Counted from the first letter of the stretch, positions 36,293 to 44,798 are shown. The stretch: DNA of 64,000 bases from Limnobacter sp. SAORIC-580 (GCF_013004065.1 NZ_CP053084.1:1364001-1428000), one strand, 5' to 3'. Made by a program: numbers and translations. Notes: a model not told the origin generated them from the letters alone.

Positions 36293-38725
36293 ATGCAATT
36301 CACAGAATCCTGGTTGAAGTCACTCGTCAACACACCATTGAACACCCAAGAGTTGGGCGACAAGCTCACCATGGCGGGTTTGGAAGTGGAAGAACTGGAA
36401 CCGCTCGCCCCGGAATTTTCGGGTGTGGTGGTGGGTTTGGTTCTTAAAAAAGACAAGCACCCCGATGCGGATCGCTTAAGTGTGTGCCAAGTACAAGTGG
36501 CTGAAGGCGATGTGCGTCAAATTGTGTGCGGTGCCCCCAATGTGGCCGAAGGGCTGAAGGTGCCATGCGCTTTGCCCGGCGCGGAATTGCCAGGTGGTTT
36601 TAAAATTAAACCCACCAAAATGCGCGGCGTTGAAAGCGGTGGCATGTTGTGCTCTGGCAAAGAGCTGGGTGTACCGAGTGATGTAGATGGCCTGCATATT
36701 TTGAGCGAAGAATTCCCCGTGGGCGGCAATGTGCGTGAACTGCTCGGCCTGAACGAGATGAAGTTCACCCTGAAAATGACGCCCAACCGTGCGGATTGCT
36801 TGAGTGTTTGGGGCGTAGCCCGTGAAGTGGCGGCACTGACCGGTGCAACTTTGAATGCACCTTCATTTGTGCCCGTGGCCGCCACCATCAACGATACGTT
36901 GAAAGTTACTGTGGAAAACACCGAACTTTGCGGCCGCTTTGCCGGGCGTGTTATTCGCGGTGTGAACAACCATGCAAAAACCCCTCAGTGGATGGTTGAT
37001 CGCCTGGAAGGCGCAGGCCAGCGCAGCTTGAACGCATTGGTGGATATTTCCAACTACGTGATGCTTGAGCTGGGCCGCCCCAGCCATGTGTTCGACCTGG
37101 ACAAAGTGCAGGGCGACCTCACCGTGCGTTGGGCACGCGAAGGCGAAAAGCTGAAGCTGCTGAACGAGATGGAAGTGGCCTTGAAGCCGCACATGGGCGT
37201 GATTTGCGATGCCAATGGCCCGGAAGCGCTGGCTGGCATCATGGGTGGAGACCACACAGCGGTGAACGAAGGCACCACCAGTATTTTCGTGGAGGCCGCC
37301 TTTTGGCACCCCGACGCCATTGTGGGCCGTGCACGTGAATTCAATTTCTCGTCTGATGCCTCACACCGCTTCGAACGTGGCGTGGACTTCCAAACCATTC
37401 CAGAACATATTGAACGTATCACTGCCTTGATTCTGGAAATTTGCGGTGGCCAGGCTGGCCCTGTTGTGGACCAGGTGTTGAACCTGCCCGCGCGCAAGCC
37501 TGTAACCTTGCGCCACGCACGTGCGGAAATGGTCATTGGCATGCCATTTACCGTTGAACAAGTAAAAGACGTGTTCACCAAGCTAGGCTTTGAATTCACC
37601 GCCGAGGGGCAGGGCGCTGCAACGCGTTATGTGGTCAACCCGCCCAGCTACCGCTTCGACATCAACATCGAAGAAGACCTGATCGAGGAAGTGATTCGTG
37701 TGGTGGGCTACGACAGCCTGCCTTTGCGCGCACCCATGGGCAAACTGAAAATGTTGCCTGCCGCTGAAGGCAAAATTGGCCGCCATGCCATTCGCCGTCA
37801 AGTGGCTGCGCTGGGTTACCAGGAAGTGGTTAGCTACAGCTTTACGCCCGAACAATGGGAAGCCGATTTCAACGCCAACACCAACCCGGTTCGTTTGTTG
37901 AACCCGATTGCCAGCCACCTTAGCGTAATGCGCTCTACCTTGATTGCCAGCCTGACTGGTGTGTTGAAACACAATCTGGGTCACCGTGTAGACCGCCTGC
38001 GTGTGTTTGAAGTAGCCCGCGTTTTCGAGAAAGACGACAAGGTGCAAGACGGTGCACAAACTGTAGCTGGCTTCAAACAAACCTGGAAAGTGGGTGGTTT
38101 GGCGTATGGCTTGGCTGACCAATTGCAATGGGCTGCCGGCAACAATCGCGCACTCGACTTTTTTGATGTGAAAGGCGATGTAGAACAACTGCTGCACGGT
38201 CGCAAGGTGGATTTCGAGGTGTTTGAAGTTGCAAACCCGCACCCAGCTTTGCACCCAGGCCGTAGCGCCCGTGTACTGGTGAACAAACAGCCCATTGGTT
38301 TTGTTGGTGAACTGCACCCCAGGTTGGCTCAGGAATACGATTTGCCGCAGGCACCCATCGTGTTCGAATTGTTGCTGGATGGCTTGAATACGCGCAAATT
38401 GCCAGCTTTCAAAGAAGTTTCGAAGCAGCCAGTTGTGGTTCGAGACCTGGCATTTGTAGTAGAGCAAAATATTGCTGCTGCGCAACTTAAAAAAGCATTC
38501 ACGGAAGTGAAAGATGACAACCTTGCTTGGCTGAAATCGGTTATCCTTTTCGATGAATTCGTACCGAAAGAAGAAGGTAAGGGCCTGAATCTAAATGAGA
38601 AAAGTTTGGCGTTCAGGCTGACTCTTCAGGCCAGCGACCGCAGCCTGACTGACGCAGACATCGAGCCTTTGTTGAAAAAAATGATTGACCAGGCAGGCCA
38701 GCGTTGTGCGGCCCGCTTGCGATAA
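36293..38725 (+). CDS. pheT: Phenylalanyl-tRNA synthetase beta subunit
   Basis: Beta subunit, 810 residues. It has an N-terminal tRNA-binding (EMAP/OB-like) domain (DADRLSVCQVQVAEG, VCGAPNV), the B3/B4 editing region (NRADCLSVWGVAREVAALTG), B5 (LRHARAEMVIGMPFT), and the catalytic-like domain (YDSLPLRAP, EVVSYSFTPEQWE). A C-terminal FDX-anticodon-binding domain (KQPVVVRDLAFVVEQNI) ends the protein. The product closes the PheRS pair; ihfA follows 26 bases later, the usual enteric and betaproteobacterial order. Confidence 0.98.
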   Translation: MQFTESWLKSLVNTPLNTQELGDKLTMAGLEVEELEPLAPEFSGVVVGLVLKKDKHPDADRLSVCQVQVAEGDVRQIVCGAPNVAEGLKVPCALPGAELPGGFKIKPTKMRGVESGGMLCSGKELGVPSDVDGLHILSEEFPVGGNVRELLGLNEMKFTLKMTPNRADCLSVWGVAREVAALTGATLNAPSFVPVAATINDTLKVTVENTELCGRFAGRVIRGVNNHAKTPQWMVDRLEGAGQRSLNALVDISNYVMLELGRPSHVFDLDKVQGDLTVRWAREGEKLKLLNEMEVALKPHMGVICDANGPEALAGIMGGDHTAVNEGTTSIFVEAAFWHPDAIVGRAREFNFSSDASHRFERGVDFQTIPEHIERITALILEICGGQAGPVVDQVLNLPARKPVTLRHARAEMVIGMPFTVEQVKDVFTKLGFEFTAEGQGAATRYVVNPPSYRFDINIEEDLIEEVIRVVGYDSLPLRAPMGKLKMLPAAEGKIGRHAIRRQVAALGYQEVVSYSFTPEQWEADFNANTNPVRLLNPIASHLSVMRSTLIASLTGVLKHNLGHRVDRLRVFEVARVFEKDDKVQDGAQTVAGFKQTWKVGGLAYGLADQLQWAAGNNRALDFFDVKGDVEQLLHGRKVDFEVFEVANPHPALHPGRSARVLVNKQPIGFVGELHPRLAQEYDLPQAPIVFELLLDGLNTRKLPAFKEVSKQPVVVRDLAFVVEQNIAAAQLKKAFTEVKDDNLAWLKSVILFDEFVPKEEGKGLNLNEKSLAFRLTLQASDRSLTDADIEPLLKKMIDQAGQRCAARLR

Positions 38726-38751
38726 ATATTGATAAATAGGTAGAACTCACT

Positions 38752-39120
38752 GTGGATCAATTTGTGTTGAACGACGACCGAAGCAACGAAACTACTGCCC
38801 GCACGGACCGCATGGACCTGATTGAAGATGGTCTGGCCTCGGGCTCCCTGACCAAGGCTGAATTGGCTGAAATGTTGTTTGATAGCCTGGGCCTGAACAA
38901 ACGCGAAGCCAAAGACTTCGTGGATGCGTTTTTCGATGAAATTCGCACCACGCTTGAAGGCGGCGACTCTGTGAAATTGTCGGGTTTTGGCAATTTCCAG
39001 CTGCGTGACAAACCCCAACGCCCCGGTAGAAACCCAAAAACTGGCGAAGAGATTCCCATTGCGGCGCGTAGAGTGGTAACCTTTCATCCCAGCCAGAAAC
39101 TTAAAGCTTTGGTTGAATAA
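38752..39120 (+). CDS. ihfA: Integration host factor alpha subunit
   Basis: DNA-bending architectural protein that pairs with IhfB. The core [22 protein letters not shown], in two parts, the beta-arm with Pro-containing tip ([15 protein letters not shown]) and [19 protein letters not shown] are diagnostic. With the GTG start at 38752 it is 122 residues, about 22 more than enteric IhfA, with an acidic/polar extension ([17 protein letters not shown]). The internal ATG at 38812 would give a protein of normal size; both have modest ribosome sites. Similar extensions occur in some Burkholderiales. Confidence 0.93.
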   Translation: MDQFVLNDDRSNETTARTDRMDLIEDGLASGSLTKAELAEMLFDSLGLNKREAKDFVDAFFDEIRTTLEGGDSVKLSGFGNFQLRDKPQRPGRNPKTGEEIPIAARRVVTFHPSQKLKALVE

Positions 39121-39157
39121 TTTTCACTAAATTATTTAAGTACAAGCCAATTACTCA

Positions 39158-39541
39158 ATGCAAAAAACCGTAAACGCAGACGGAACGCCACCCACAGCCA
39201 GCTTGCCGCCCATTCCGGCCAAGCGCTACTTCACCATTGGTGAGGTCAGCGAGCTGTGCGGCGTAAAAACCCACGTGCTTCGTTATTGGGAGCAAGAATT
39301 CACGCAATTGAAGTCGATTACCCGACGTGGCAATCGTCGTTACTACCAGCACCACGAAGTGCTGTTCATTCGCAGAATTCGTGAACTGCTGTACGAACAC
39401 GGCTTCACCATCAACGGTGCACGCAACCGTTTGGATCAGGAAAAAAATGGCCCGGCAGGCGACGCGCCGCTGCCCATTTTGATCGATCGGGAAGTTTTGA
39501 AAGAACAATTGCTAAATTTGCGCGAAGCCCTGAAAGCCTGA
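39158..39541 (+). CDS. MerR-family transcriptional regulator (pheT-ihfA-linked type)
   Basis: 127 residues. The N-terminal winged helix starts after a short Pro-rich tail: YFTIGEVSELCGVKTHVLRYWEQEF, in parts, then RRGNRRYYQHHEVLFIRRIRELLYEHGFTINGARN. It lacks the long coiled coil and Cys metal site of metal-sensing MerR proteins; only a short tail follows. This gene follows ihfA in many Gram-negative genomes, and its targets are not established. tRNA-Pro lies 26 bases downstream. Confidence 0.9.
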   Translation: MQKTVNADGTPPTASLPPIPAKRYFTIGEVSELCGVKTHVLRYWEQEFTQLKSITRRGNRRYYQHHEVLFIRRIRELLYEHGFTINGARNRLDQEKNGPAGDAPLPILIDREVLKEQLLNLREALKA

Positions 39542-39567
39542 GCGTTTCATGTATAATCCAGCCTTCT

Positions 39568-39644
39568 CGGAATGTAGCGCAGCCTGGTAGCGCACTTGCA
39601 TGGGGTGCAAGGGGTCGGAGGTTCGAATCCTCTCATTCCGACCA
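39568..39644 (+). tRNA. tRNA-Pro (anticodon GGG)
   Basis: 77-base cloverleaf: acceptor CGGAATG/CATTCCG, anticodon stem CTTGC/GCAAG with loop ATGGGGT (anticodon GGG), T-arm GGTTCGAATCC, ACCA encoded. A perfect TATAAT lies 10 bases upstream (39552-39557). Confidence 0.96.
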
Positions 39645-39654
39645 AAATTAAAGA

Positions 39655-39684
39655 AAGCCTGGGTTTAACAGCCCGGGCTTTTTT
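39655..39684 (+). terminator. Terminator of tRNA-Pro
   Basis: AAGCCTGGG/CCCGGGCTT stem with one G-T pair and an 8-base loop, then a T-tract, starting 11 bases after the tRNA. Confidence 0.9.
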
Positions 39685-39779
39685 GTTTTTGAGTCGCCTT
39701 AATTCACTTGCTTGAATTGTTCGGCTCGTTCAATATTGCCCAGCAGCAGGTCCATCAACACCTTCTCGGGCAAATCCAC

Positions 39780-41312
39780 ATGCAAAAAGAAGCCTCACAA
39801 ATTCAACAAGAGGTTCAGCACCTGTTTTCCCCCAATCCTTTGCCCAAGCCTTTGGCCGATCCCCTCAATTTGCTTCGCCCTGTTGTTGCATTTTTAATTG
39901 CAATTCAACTGCTCCTAGGGATTGGTTTGCTTGTTTTCGGCTTGGCGCAAGGCACAGTAGAGCTGTTGATTCAAGCGGGTGTACTTTTTGTAGCGCCCGC
40001 CTTTTTGGTCGTTGTGTACGCTTTGGCGTTGCCGAAGCAAACCACAAATATTTTCTATCTGCGAAGTTTCAAGAAAGATGCAAGCAGCTACAGAATTCGA
40101 GAACTACTCGAGGTGGTTTTGGGGCGCGGTTACAGGCTTTCTGGAATTCGTGACCCGAGAAAGCGCGTACCGCATTTTCTAAAACCACTTTTTCTTGTGC
40201 CCATGATGTTGGCCTATGCGGGTTCAAAATATCTGAACCTGGAGGCCAAAGAGGATTGGAAGGCAAGGCTGTGGCGATCTCTTGCAGATGCCAAGGGAGT
40301 GGTACTCGACCTTCGTGACCTTACCGAGTTTGTGATCGAGGAAATTGAATTGGTGTTGGTGAGCATGCAGCCAGATCGAATTTTATTCATCGTTCAAAAC
40401 GAGCATGAGTTTGCACAGCTTAAAAACCGCCTGGCCAACAAGGGAGTGGCTGTTGCACCGCTCAGTCATGTGGTGGTTTGGGATGAAGCAATACCGGGCA
40501 ATGAGGAACAATTTGCCTCTCGGTGTCAAGCATACTGCCAACAACTACCTGGCCATGTTGCAGGTTTGGCGGTATCGGCTGCCCCGCTGATTCAAGCTTT
40601 TGTAAAAAGTACCCATGCCTTGAGGCTTGAGACAGCAAGTGCCTGGGCACAATACGCTGTGGGCATTGCCATGTTGTTTGCATTGTCGTCTGTGTCTGGT
40701 GAAACAGATCGGCTTGGTGAATGGCCTTGGTTGGGTTTTGTACTTGGAACACTGGTGGTGTTGCAGTTGGCCCTTTTGCTAAATCACTTTGTTGGTGTGG
40801 TTAAAAAAATGCGCATGGCCGGCCGTTTCAACCCAGCGTACAAGCTTCACCTTCGGGCTGATTTGATGAAAGGCTTGGGGCTTGGGCTTCTGCTGATTGT
40901 GATGGCAGCAGGTTTGGTGTTTGCGGGGATTCGCCATATTTACACTGGCTATTTGGACAGGGCAGAGCAAGTTCGGTTTGAAACAAGCTATCGAACACTT
41001 GAATTGATCACAATGGATGCATTTTTGAGTGGTGGCCCAGCCATTGTTGATGCACAAACCCTTCTGGAGGCACTGGGGCCTTCCTCGGCCAGTCCATTCA
41101 AACTGAATGGTGCAAATTTGGACATGGTGAATTCACCCGGCAGCATTTGGGTGGCCGTACCTCAAACTGAAACTGAAAAAGCGACACTGGGTTTTAGTTG
41201 GGCCGGGATGGAAATTGCACCGCGCTGCACACCTGAAACCTTGAGCAAACTGGAACAGGAATTTGCAGCAGATTCATGGGTTTATGAAAACTGCTTGATG
41301 AATGGCCATTAG
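39780..41312 (+). CDS. Large membrane protein with cytosolic YLRSF-type domain, unknown
   Basis: 510 residues, not recognised. Two adjacent membrane helices lie at about 33-54 and 60-84. A cytosolic domain of about 200 residues follows, beginning IFYLRSFKKD with later DAKGVVLDLRDLTEFVIEEIEL and PDRILFIVQ. A second membrane cluster of three helices comes next (about 300-320, 330-355, 380-400). The C-terminal domain of about 100 residues contains PGSIWVAVPQT and two late Cys, probably outside. The alternation of strand and helix in the middle domain resembles Rossmann/TIR-like folds, a guess from pattern only. The frame starts with TTG at 39708; ATG 39780 was preferred, without a strong ribosome site. 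It lies directly after tRNA-Pro. Confidence 0.7.
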   Translation: MQKEASQIQQEVQHLFSPNPLPKPLADPLNLLRPVVAFLIAIQLLLGIGLLVFGLAQGTVELLIQAGVLFVAPAFLVVVYALALPKQTTNIFYLRSFKKDASSYRIRELLEVVLGRGYRLSGIRDPRKRVPHFLKPLFLVPMMLAYAGSKYLNLEAKEDWKARLWRSLADAKGVVLDLRDLTEFVIEEIELVLVSMQPDRILFIVQNEHEFAQLKNRLANKGVAVAPLSHVVVWDEAIPGNEEQFASRCQAYCQQLPGHVAGLAVSAAPLIQAFVKSTHALRLETASAWAQYAVGIAMLFALSSVSGETDRLGEWPWLGFVLGTLVVLQLALLLNHFVGVVKKMRMAGRFNPAYKLHLRADLMKGLGLGLLLIVMAAGLVFAGIRHIYTGYLDRAEQVRFETSYRTLELITMDAFLSGGPAIVDAQTLLEALGPSSASPFKLNGANLDMVNSPGSIWVAVPQTETEKATLGFSWAGMEIAPRCTPETLSKLEQEFAADSWVYENCLMNGH

Positions 41313-41462
41313 GATTTAGGAATTGTGGACTTTTTTACACCTCATTTTCTGTTGTTCAGGGAACTGCTTTAATTTTGCTAAAAATTCAACGTGTTCTTTT
41401 GAGACGAGTGCCTAAATTGGCTGACTGGTCTTTCGGTTTCACGGGGCTTGTCTGGTGTTGGG

Positions 41463-41978
41463 TTAATCAGGATTCTCTTCCCAACTATAGCTCCCCTGTT
41501 GATAAGTCAACACGCCTTCGGCGGCTTCGGTAGTCAACTGTACGCCATAGTCGCCATTTGGCAGTTCAATGTTTTGCCAAAGGCCTTGGCCTTCGCGCTG
41601 TTGCTGAAAAATTAAAATACCAGAATCACCAGTAGGCCCCTTGTTGCTAAGTAAATGGCCTGTACCCAGTTTTTGATTCGTTGAGCACTCAGCAACTAGC
41701 AATGCGCGTTGGCTATCGTTAAGGACTTGTATAGGCCAATAGAATGCCTGTATATCGCAATTGTGTTGTTGACAGGCTTGCAAGGCATTTCTAACCAGCA
41801 CTGCGTACACACAGCGTTCTGCGGAGTCGCCGACCTTTCTGCCGATGAACAATTGTGTGGGCTGCACATTGCTCAATATTGAAATTGATGTGTCGGTTTT
41901 GTTTGACGGCTTCTGGCAAGCGGCCAATGTAAATACAGCGCAAGCAAGGCCAATTAAAAACATTGGATTTACTTGCAT
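41463..41978 (-). CDS. Lipoprotein of unknown function coupled to the M23 gene
   Basis: 171 residues. It has a clear lipoprotein signal (MFLIGLACAVFTLAAC, lipidated Cys at 21) and an Asn/Thr/Ser-rich linker. The mature domain of about 130 residues has several Cys (CVYAVLVRNALQACQQHNC) and an acidic C-terminus (YSWEENPD). The ATG at 41978 lies inside the end of the M23 gene, a 10-base overlap in another frame, so translation is coupled. The family is not recognised. The layout, a signal-less cell-wall hydrolase followed by a periplasmic or outer-membrane lipoprotein, is what effector-immunity pairs look like. That reading is inferred. Confidence 0.65.
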   Translation of the reverse strand: MQVNPMFLIGLACAVFTLAACQKPSNKTDTSISILSNVQPTQLFIGRKVGDSAERCVYAVLVRNALQACQQHNCDIQAFYWPIQVLNDSQRALLVAECSTNQKLGTGHLLSNKGPTGDSGILIFQQQREGQGLWQNIELPNGDYGVQLTTEAAEGVLTYQQGSYSWEENPD

Positions 41979-42451
41979 GACGTGTCGCGTAAACAAAGAA
42001 GTGAATCGAGCAGTTTCGTGCAATCTTGAAGATCGCTGCGCCGTGAGTAGGGAGGGTTTCTTGGGTTGGTCATTGCCCCTGTTGCTGCTCCAGAAAAATG
42101 TTCAATGTGGAGCATAGGGTGGAGGCCTTTGCCCAGGTTGCCAATTTTTCCAATTTGCTGCCCTGCCTCTACTACGGAACCAGTCTTCGGAATTCCATCG
42201 TGTGATATTTCACCATAGCGCACCACTCCAAGTGCCCCATGGTCAATTGTGACTTGAAAAGTACCCAAATAGAAATCGCGCGACTCCACTACCCGGCCTG
42301 CTGTTATTGCCAGCACGGGAGAATCTAATGGTGCGTATAAATCGCAACCAGCGTGTGTGCGTCCGCTTGCCCGTTTTGCGCCAAAGCTTCGTGGCGTTTG
42401 CTTGTAAGAGTAGGTTGAGATCCACTCTGGAACAGGCCAGAATTTATTCAT
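41969..42451 (-). CDS. Small M23-family peptidase-like protein without signal peptide
   Basis: 160 residues. The LytM/M23 fold is visible: FGAKRASGRTHAGCDLYAP with the HxxxD zinc ligands His33 and Asp37, DSPVLAITAGRVV, YLGTFQVTIDHG, RYGEI and GSVVEAGQQIGKIG. In the last motif, where LytM enzymes have HxH, the sequence reads MLHIEH. The second His (115) is present but the first, the usual catalytic base, is Met113; His111 or His118 could substitute. There is no signal peptide or membrane segment, unusual for a cell-wall hydrolase, so secretion by a dedicated system, lysis, or a non-catalytic role must be considered. It is coupled to the downstream lipoprotein. Confidence 0.8.
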   Translation of the reverse strand: MNKFWPVPEWISTYSYKQTPRSFGAKRASGRTHAGCDLYAPLDSPVLAITAGRVVESRDFYLGTFQVTIDHGALGVVRYGEISHDGIPKTGSVVEAGQQIGKIGNLGKGLHPMLHIEHFSGAATGAMTNPRNPPYSRRSDLQDCTKLLDSLLCLRDTSCK

Positions 42452-42582
42452 CGTTTAGTTTTAGTAAAAAAATTGAGCGTAGAGGCGTTATCGAGAGATG
42501 TCAAAAATGAGTATGGCTGTGAGGAGGGGAGCGCATGCTGGGTAGTCCATCGGTGCAGCTTGCAAAACTTAACACTATTTCG

Positions 42583-43155
42583 TTAAACCACCTTTACGAT
42601 CACCCACATTAAAAATCCCACCACGCCAACTCCCACCAGCCCGGTAACAATCCCTGCAATAATTGCCAGGCCGTCTCGCGCCATTAGGCCAAGGCCAATC
42701 AAAATGAGTGCAATAGCGGGTGTGCCGTTGCCGCCGGGTATTGGCAGGAAAATGATGAATCCCATTAGGGCGATGAAGGGCACCAGCCAGCCGCGGTGGG
42801 TGGGGCTGCTCAGCGATGCTAGTCGTGGGGCGCAAATGCGGTCGGCTTTGGTATATATCCAGCCCAGAATTTTGATGAGCCGCGTTGCGGATGCTTTGGA
42901 CAATTTTACGCGGCATACTCTTTCAGGCAGGCCGTGGCCACTGTCGTTGATCCACATCATGTGGGCAACAGACCATATTCCAAACGAGAACAAAAAGCCG
43001 GAAAAGGGAATTGGCAGCAGGGTGAGTACGGCCAGAAAAAGCAGCAGTGCGCCGTGGGCAGACTCGCCATGCATGTCGGCAAGAAAGCGCACAGAAACCT
43101 GGTCTTCGTGGGGGTGTTCAACGGCCAGTTTAAGGCGCAGCAGTAAATCATTCAT
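42583..43155 (-). CDS. ExoD-like membrane protein
   Basis: 190 residues of the exopolysaccharide synthesis ExoD family. The cytosolic N-terminus (VSVRFLADMHGESAHGALLLFL, in two parts) leads into membrane helices. PIPFSGFLFSFGIW, PFIALMGFIIFLPIPGGNGTPAI and AIALILIGLGLMARDG are typical ExoD repeats with the Pro-Ile-Pro motif. ExoD affects exopolysaccharide and alkaline tolerance in rhizobia; the molecular job is unclear. It has 33 bases to the SDR gene upstream and may be co-transcribed with it. Confidence 0.85.
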   Translation of the reverse strand: MNDLLLRLKLAVEHPHEDQVSVRFLADMHGESAHGALLLFLAVLTLLPIPFSGFLFSFGIWSVAHMMWINDSGHGLPERVCRVKLSKASATRLIKILGWIYTKADRICAPRLASLSSPTHRGWLVPFIALMGFIIFLPIPGGNGTPAIALILIGLGLMARDGLAIIAGIVTGLVGVGVVGFLMWVIVKVV

Positions 43156-43188
43156 GCTGTTGAGTATACCGCTGCGGCATTACACCGC

Positions 43189-43962
43189 TTACCGATAGCC
43201 TCCATCGGCCATGACAACTTGCCCCATTAAGTAGGGCATTGTGAGCAAGTGCAGTGCACATTGCGCCATTTCATCAGGTTCGGCCCAGCGCTTCATCCAG
43301 ATTTTTGAAGATTCTTTTTCGCGCACATCGGGGGGCAGGGTGGCGTTCAAGTCGGTGTTGATCCAGCCGGGGGCCAGGCCGTTGATACAAATTTGGTCTT
43401 CGGATAATTTTTCCGCGGCCACGCGCACAAACAAATTGTTGGCGGCCTTGGAGGCATCGTAATGGGCAGAAACAGGGTCCCAACTGTTAATACCGTTGGT
43501 GGATGTAACCAATACAATACGCCCCCGAAAGTCGCCATGCAGCAGGTTGTGTTTCATTTGCAGTGCTGCGTATTTGGTGACCAAAAAGCTGCCAGTGGCA
43601 TTGGTGTTTTGAACCTGGTCCCATTCGGCTTGGGTTTGGTCAAAAAATTCAGTGTTGGGTGATATGCCCGCGCTGTGGATCAAATGATCAATGGCAATGC
43701 CCTCGCGTGCAATGGCTTCAAAAAATGCAGCAACCGATGTTTCTTGCCCTACTTCACAAGGAAATGCTTTGGCCTGAATCTTGGGGTTGACTTGCTGAAT
43801 TTGCAGCAAGGCGGCTTGCGTTTTTTCAGGTTTTCGGCTGGCCGACACCACCACATTGCCGCCAGCTTTGGCAACACCCAAGGCGCAGGTTAGGCCGATG
43901 CCGCTGGCGCCGCCAGTGATCACTGTCCAGGTGTCGGAAAAATCAAAATGCGCTGCAGCCAT
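43189..43962 (-). CDS. Short-chain dehydrogenase/reductase
   Basis: 257-residue classical SDR: TGGASGIGLTCALG cofactor loop, HSAGISPN (variant of NNAG), Ser in LVTSTNGINSW, and catalytic YDASKAA. The substrate is unknown. Near the C-terminus PDVREKESSKIWMKRWAEPDEMAQ suggests a 3-oxoacyl-type reductase. Downstream of the TetR gene by about 90 bases in the same direction, it may be under that regulator. Confidence 0.9.
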   Translation of the reverse strand: MAAAHFDFSDTWTVITGGASGIGLTCALGVAKAGGNVVVSASRKPEKTQAALLQIQQVNPKIQAKAFPCEVGQETSVAAFFEAIAREGIAIDHLIHSAGISPNTEFFDQTQAEWDQVQNTNATGSFLVTKYAALQMKHNLLHGDFRGRIVLVTSTNGINSWDPVSAHYDASKAANNLFVRVAAEKLSEDQICINGLAPGWINTDLNATLPPDVREKESSKIWMKRWAEPDEMAQCALHLLTMPYLMGQVVMADGGYR

Positions 43963-44051
43963 GGTCTACCCCTTTTTGTTGTTGGGCTTTTAGTTTGGCA
44001 CAGCAGCAAAGTTTTGTTGGAGCTTAATTGGGGTGTGGTTTGGGCTTTGTT

Positions 44052-44720
44052 CTACGCATAACCCTTCACGCCCAGCTCGCGACCCATGCCGCCGAACACC
44101 AGTTCGGTGCCATCGACTAGTTCGGTCATGGGTTGTTTGAAGTCGGTGGCTATCCAGCTTTGGCACAGGTGAATAATTATGCCTACCGCGCTTTTGGCCA
44201 TTACCCGCAGTATTTTGTCGGGCACTTTGGGGCCACTTAAAAACGGGCGAGTGAATTGCAACATCAAATCAACAAAGGCGTCGTAGCGCTCACCGTACAT
44301 TTCGCCCAGTTGGCCACGCACGGTCATTGCTTCAATCAAAATCAAGCGGGCTTTCACAGGGTTGCGTTTTACAAAACCAAAACTTTCTTGAAGACCGGCA
44401 TGCACCAGTTTGCGGGCGTCCATCAAATGGGGTGCTACCGCTGCCAGAATGGATTGCATGTATTCACGGGTCACGGATTCGTAAGCTGCAGTTAAAAGCG
44501 ATTCACGACTGGGGAAGGCTTCATAAAAGTAACGCTTGGTTAGCCCGGCCTCCGAACATATCGCATCGATACTTACCGCTGCAAAACCATGCCCACCGAA
44601 CAAATGCACTGCGGCATCCACAAGTGCTTGTTTGCGAGCAGCCTGGCGCTCTTCGCCTGATTTGCCGCCGTAACTGCGCGGTGTTGCCGGAGGGGGCGGA
44701 GTGGTTTTTGATCGATTCAA
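44052..44720 (-). CDS. TetR-family transcriptional regulator
   Basis: 222 residues. After a Pro-rich tail comes the TetR HTH (ALVDAAVHLFGGHGFAAVSI, then DAICSEAGLTKRYFYEAFPSRESLL). The C-terminal ligand domain starts at about 75 (AAVAPHLMDARKLVHAGLQESF). The start appears to be TTG (44720): a stop codon lies four codons upstream and no internal ATG precedes the HTH. Two matching dyads (44740-44757, 44781-44798) occupy the divergent promoter region toward the SGNH/GH31 genes, so self-repression and control of those genes is likely. The ligand is unknown. Confidence 0.88.
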   Translation of the reverse strand: MNRSKTTPPPPATPRSYGGKSGEERQAARKQALVDAAVHLFGGHGFAAVSIDAICSEAGLTKRYFYEAFPSRESLLTAAYESVTREYMQSILAAVAPHLMDARKLVHAGLQESFGFVKRNPVKARLILIEAMTVRGQLGEMYGERYDAFVDLMLQFTRPFLSGPKVPDKILRVMAKSAVGIIIHLCQSWIATDFKQPMTELVDGTELVFGGMGRELGVKGYA

Positions 44721-44739
44721 AGGAATTTCTTATAGTGTT

Positions 44740-44757
44740 TGACACTGGATCGTATCA
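44740..44757. promoter_or_regulatory. TetR operator 1 (TGAYAC-N6-GTRTCA)
   Basis: TGACAC-TGGATC-GTATCA, 20 bases in front of the TetR start codon. The same pattern recurs 41 bases away. Binding by the adjacent TetR protein is inferred from position and symmetry. Confidence 0.65.
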
Positions 44758-44780
44758 CATTTATTCTTGTGTTGAAATTC

Positions 44781-44798
44781 TGATACTAATCAGTGTCA
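44781..44798. promoter_or_regulatory. TetR operator 2 (TGAYAC-N6-GTRTCA)
   Basis: TGATAC-TAATCA-GTGTCA, 47 bases before the SGNH-hydrolase ATG. It uses the same two half-site variants as operator 1 and its centre is 41 bases (about four helical turns) away. Confidence 0.65.

Noticed and set aside
39568..42451. Genomic island integrated at tRNA-Pro
   Set aside because: The genes after the tRNA look accessory, but I found no integrase, no repeat of the tRNA 3' end and no mobility genes downstream.
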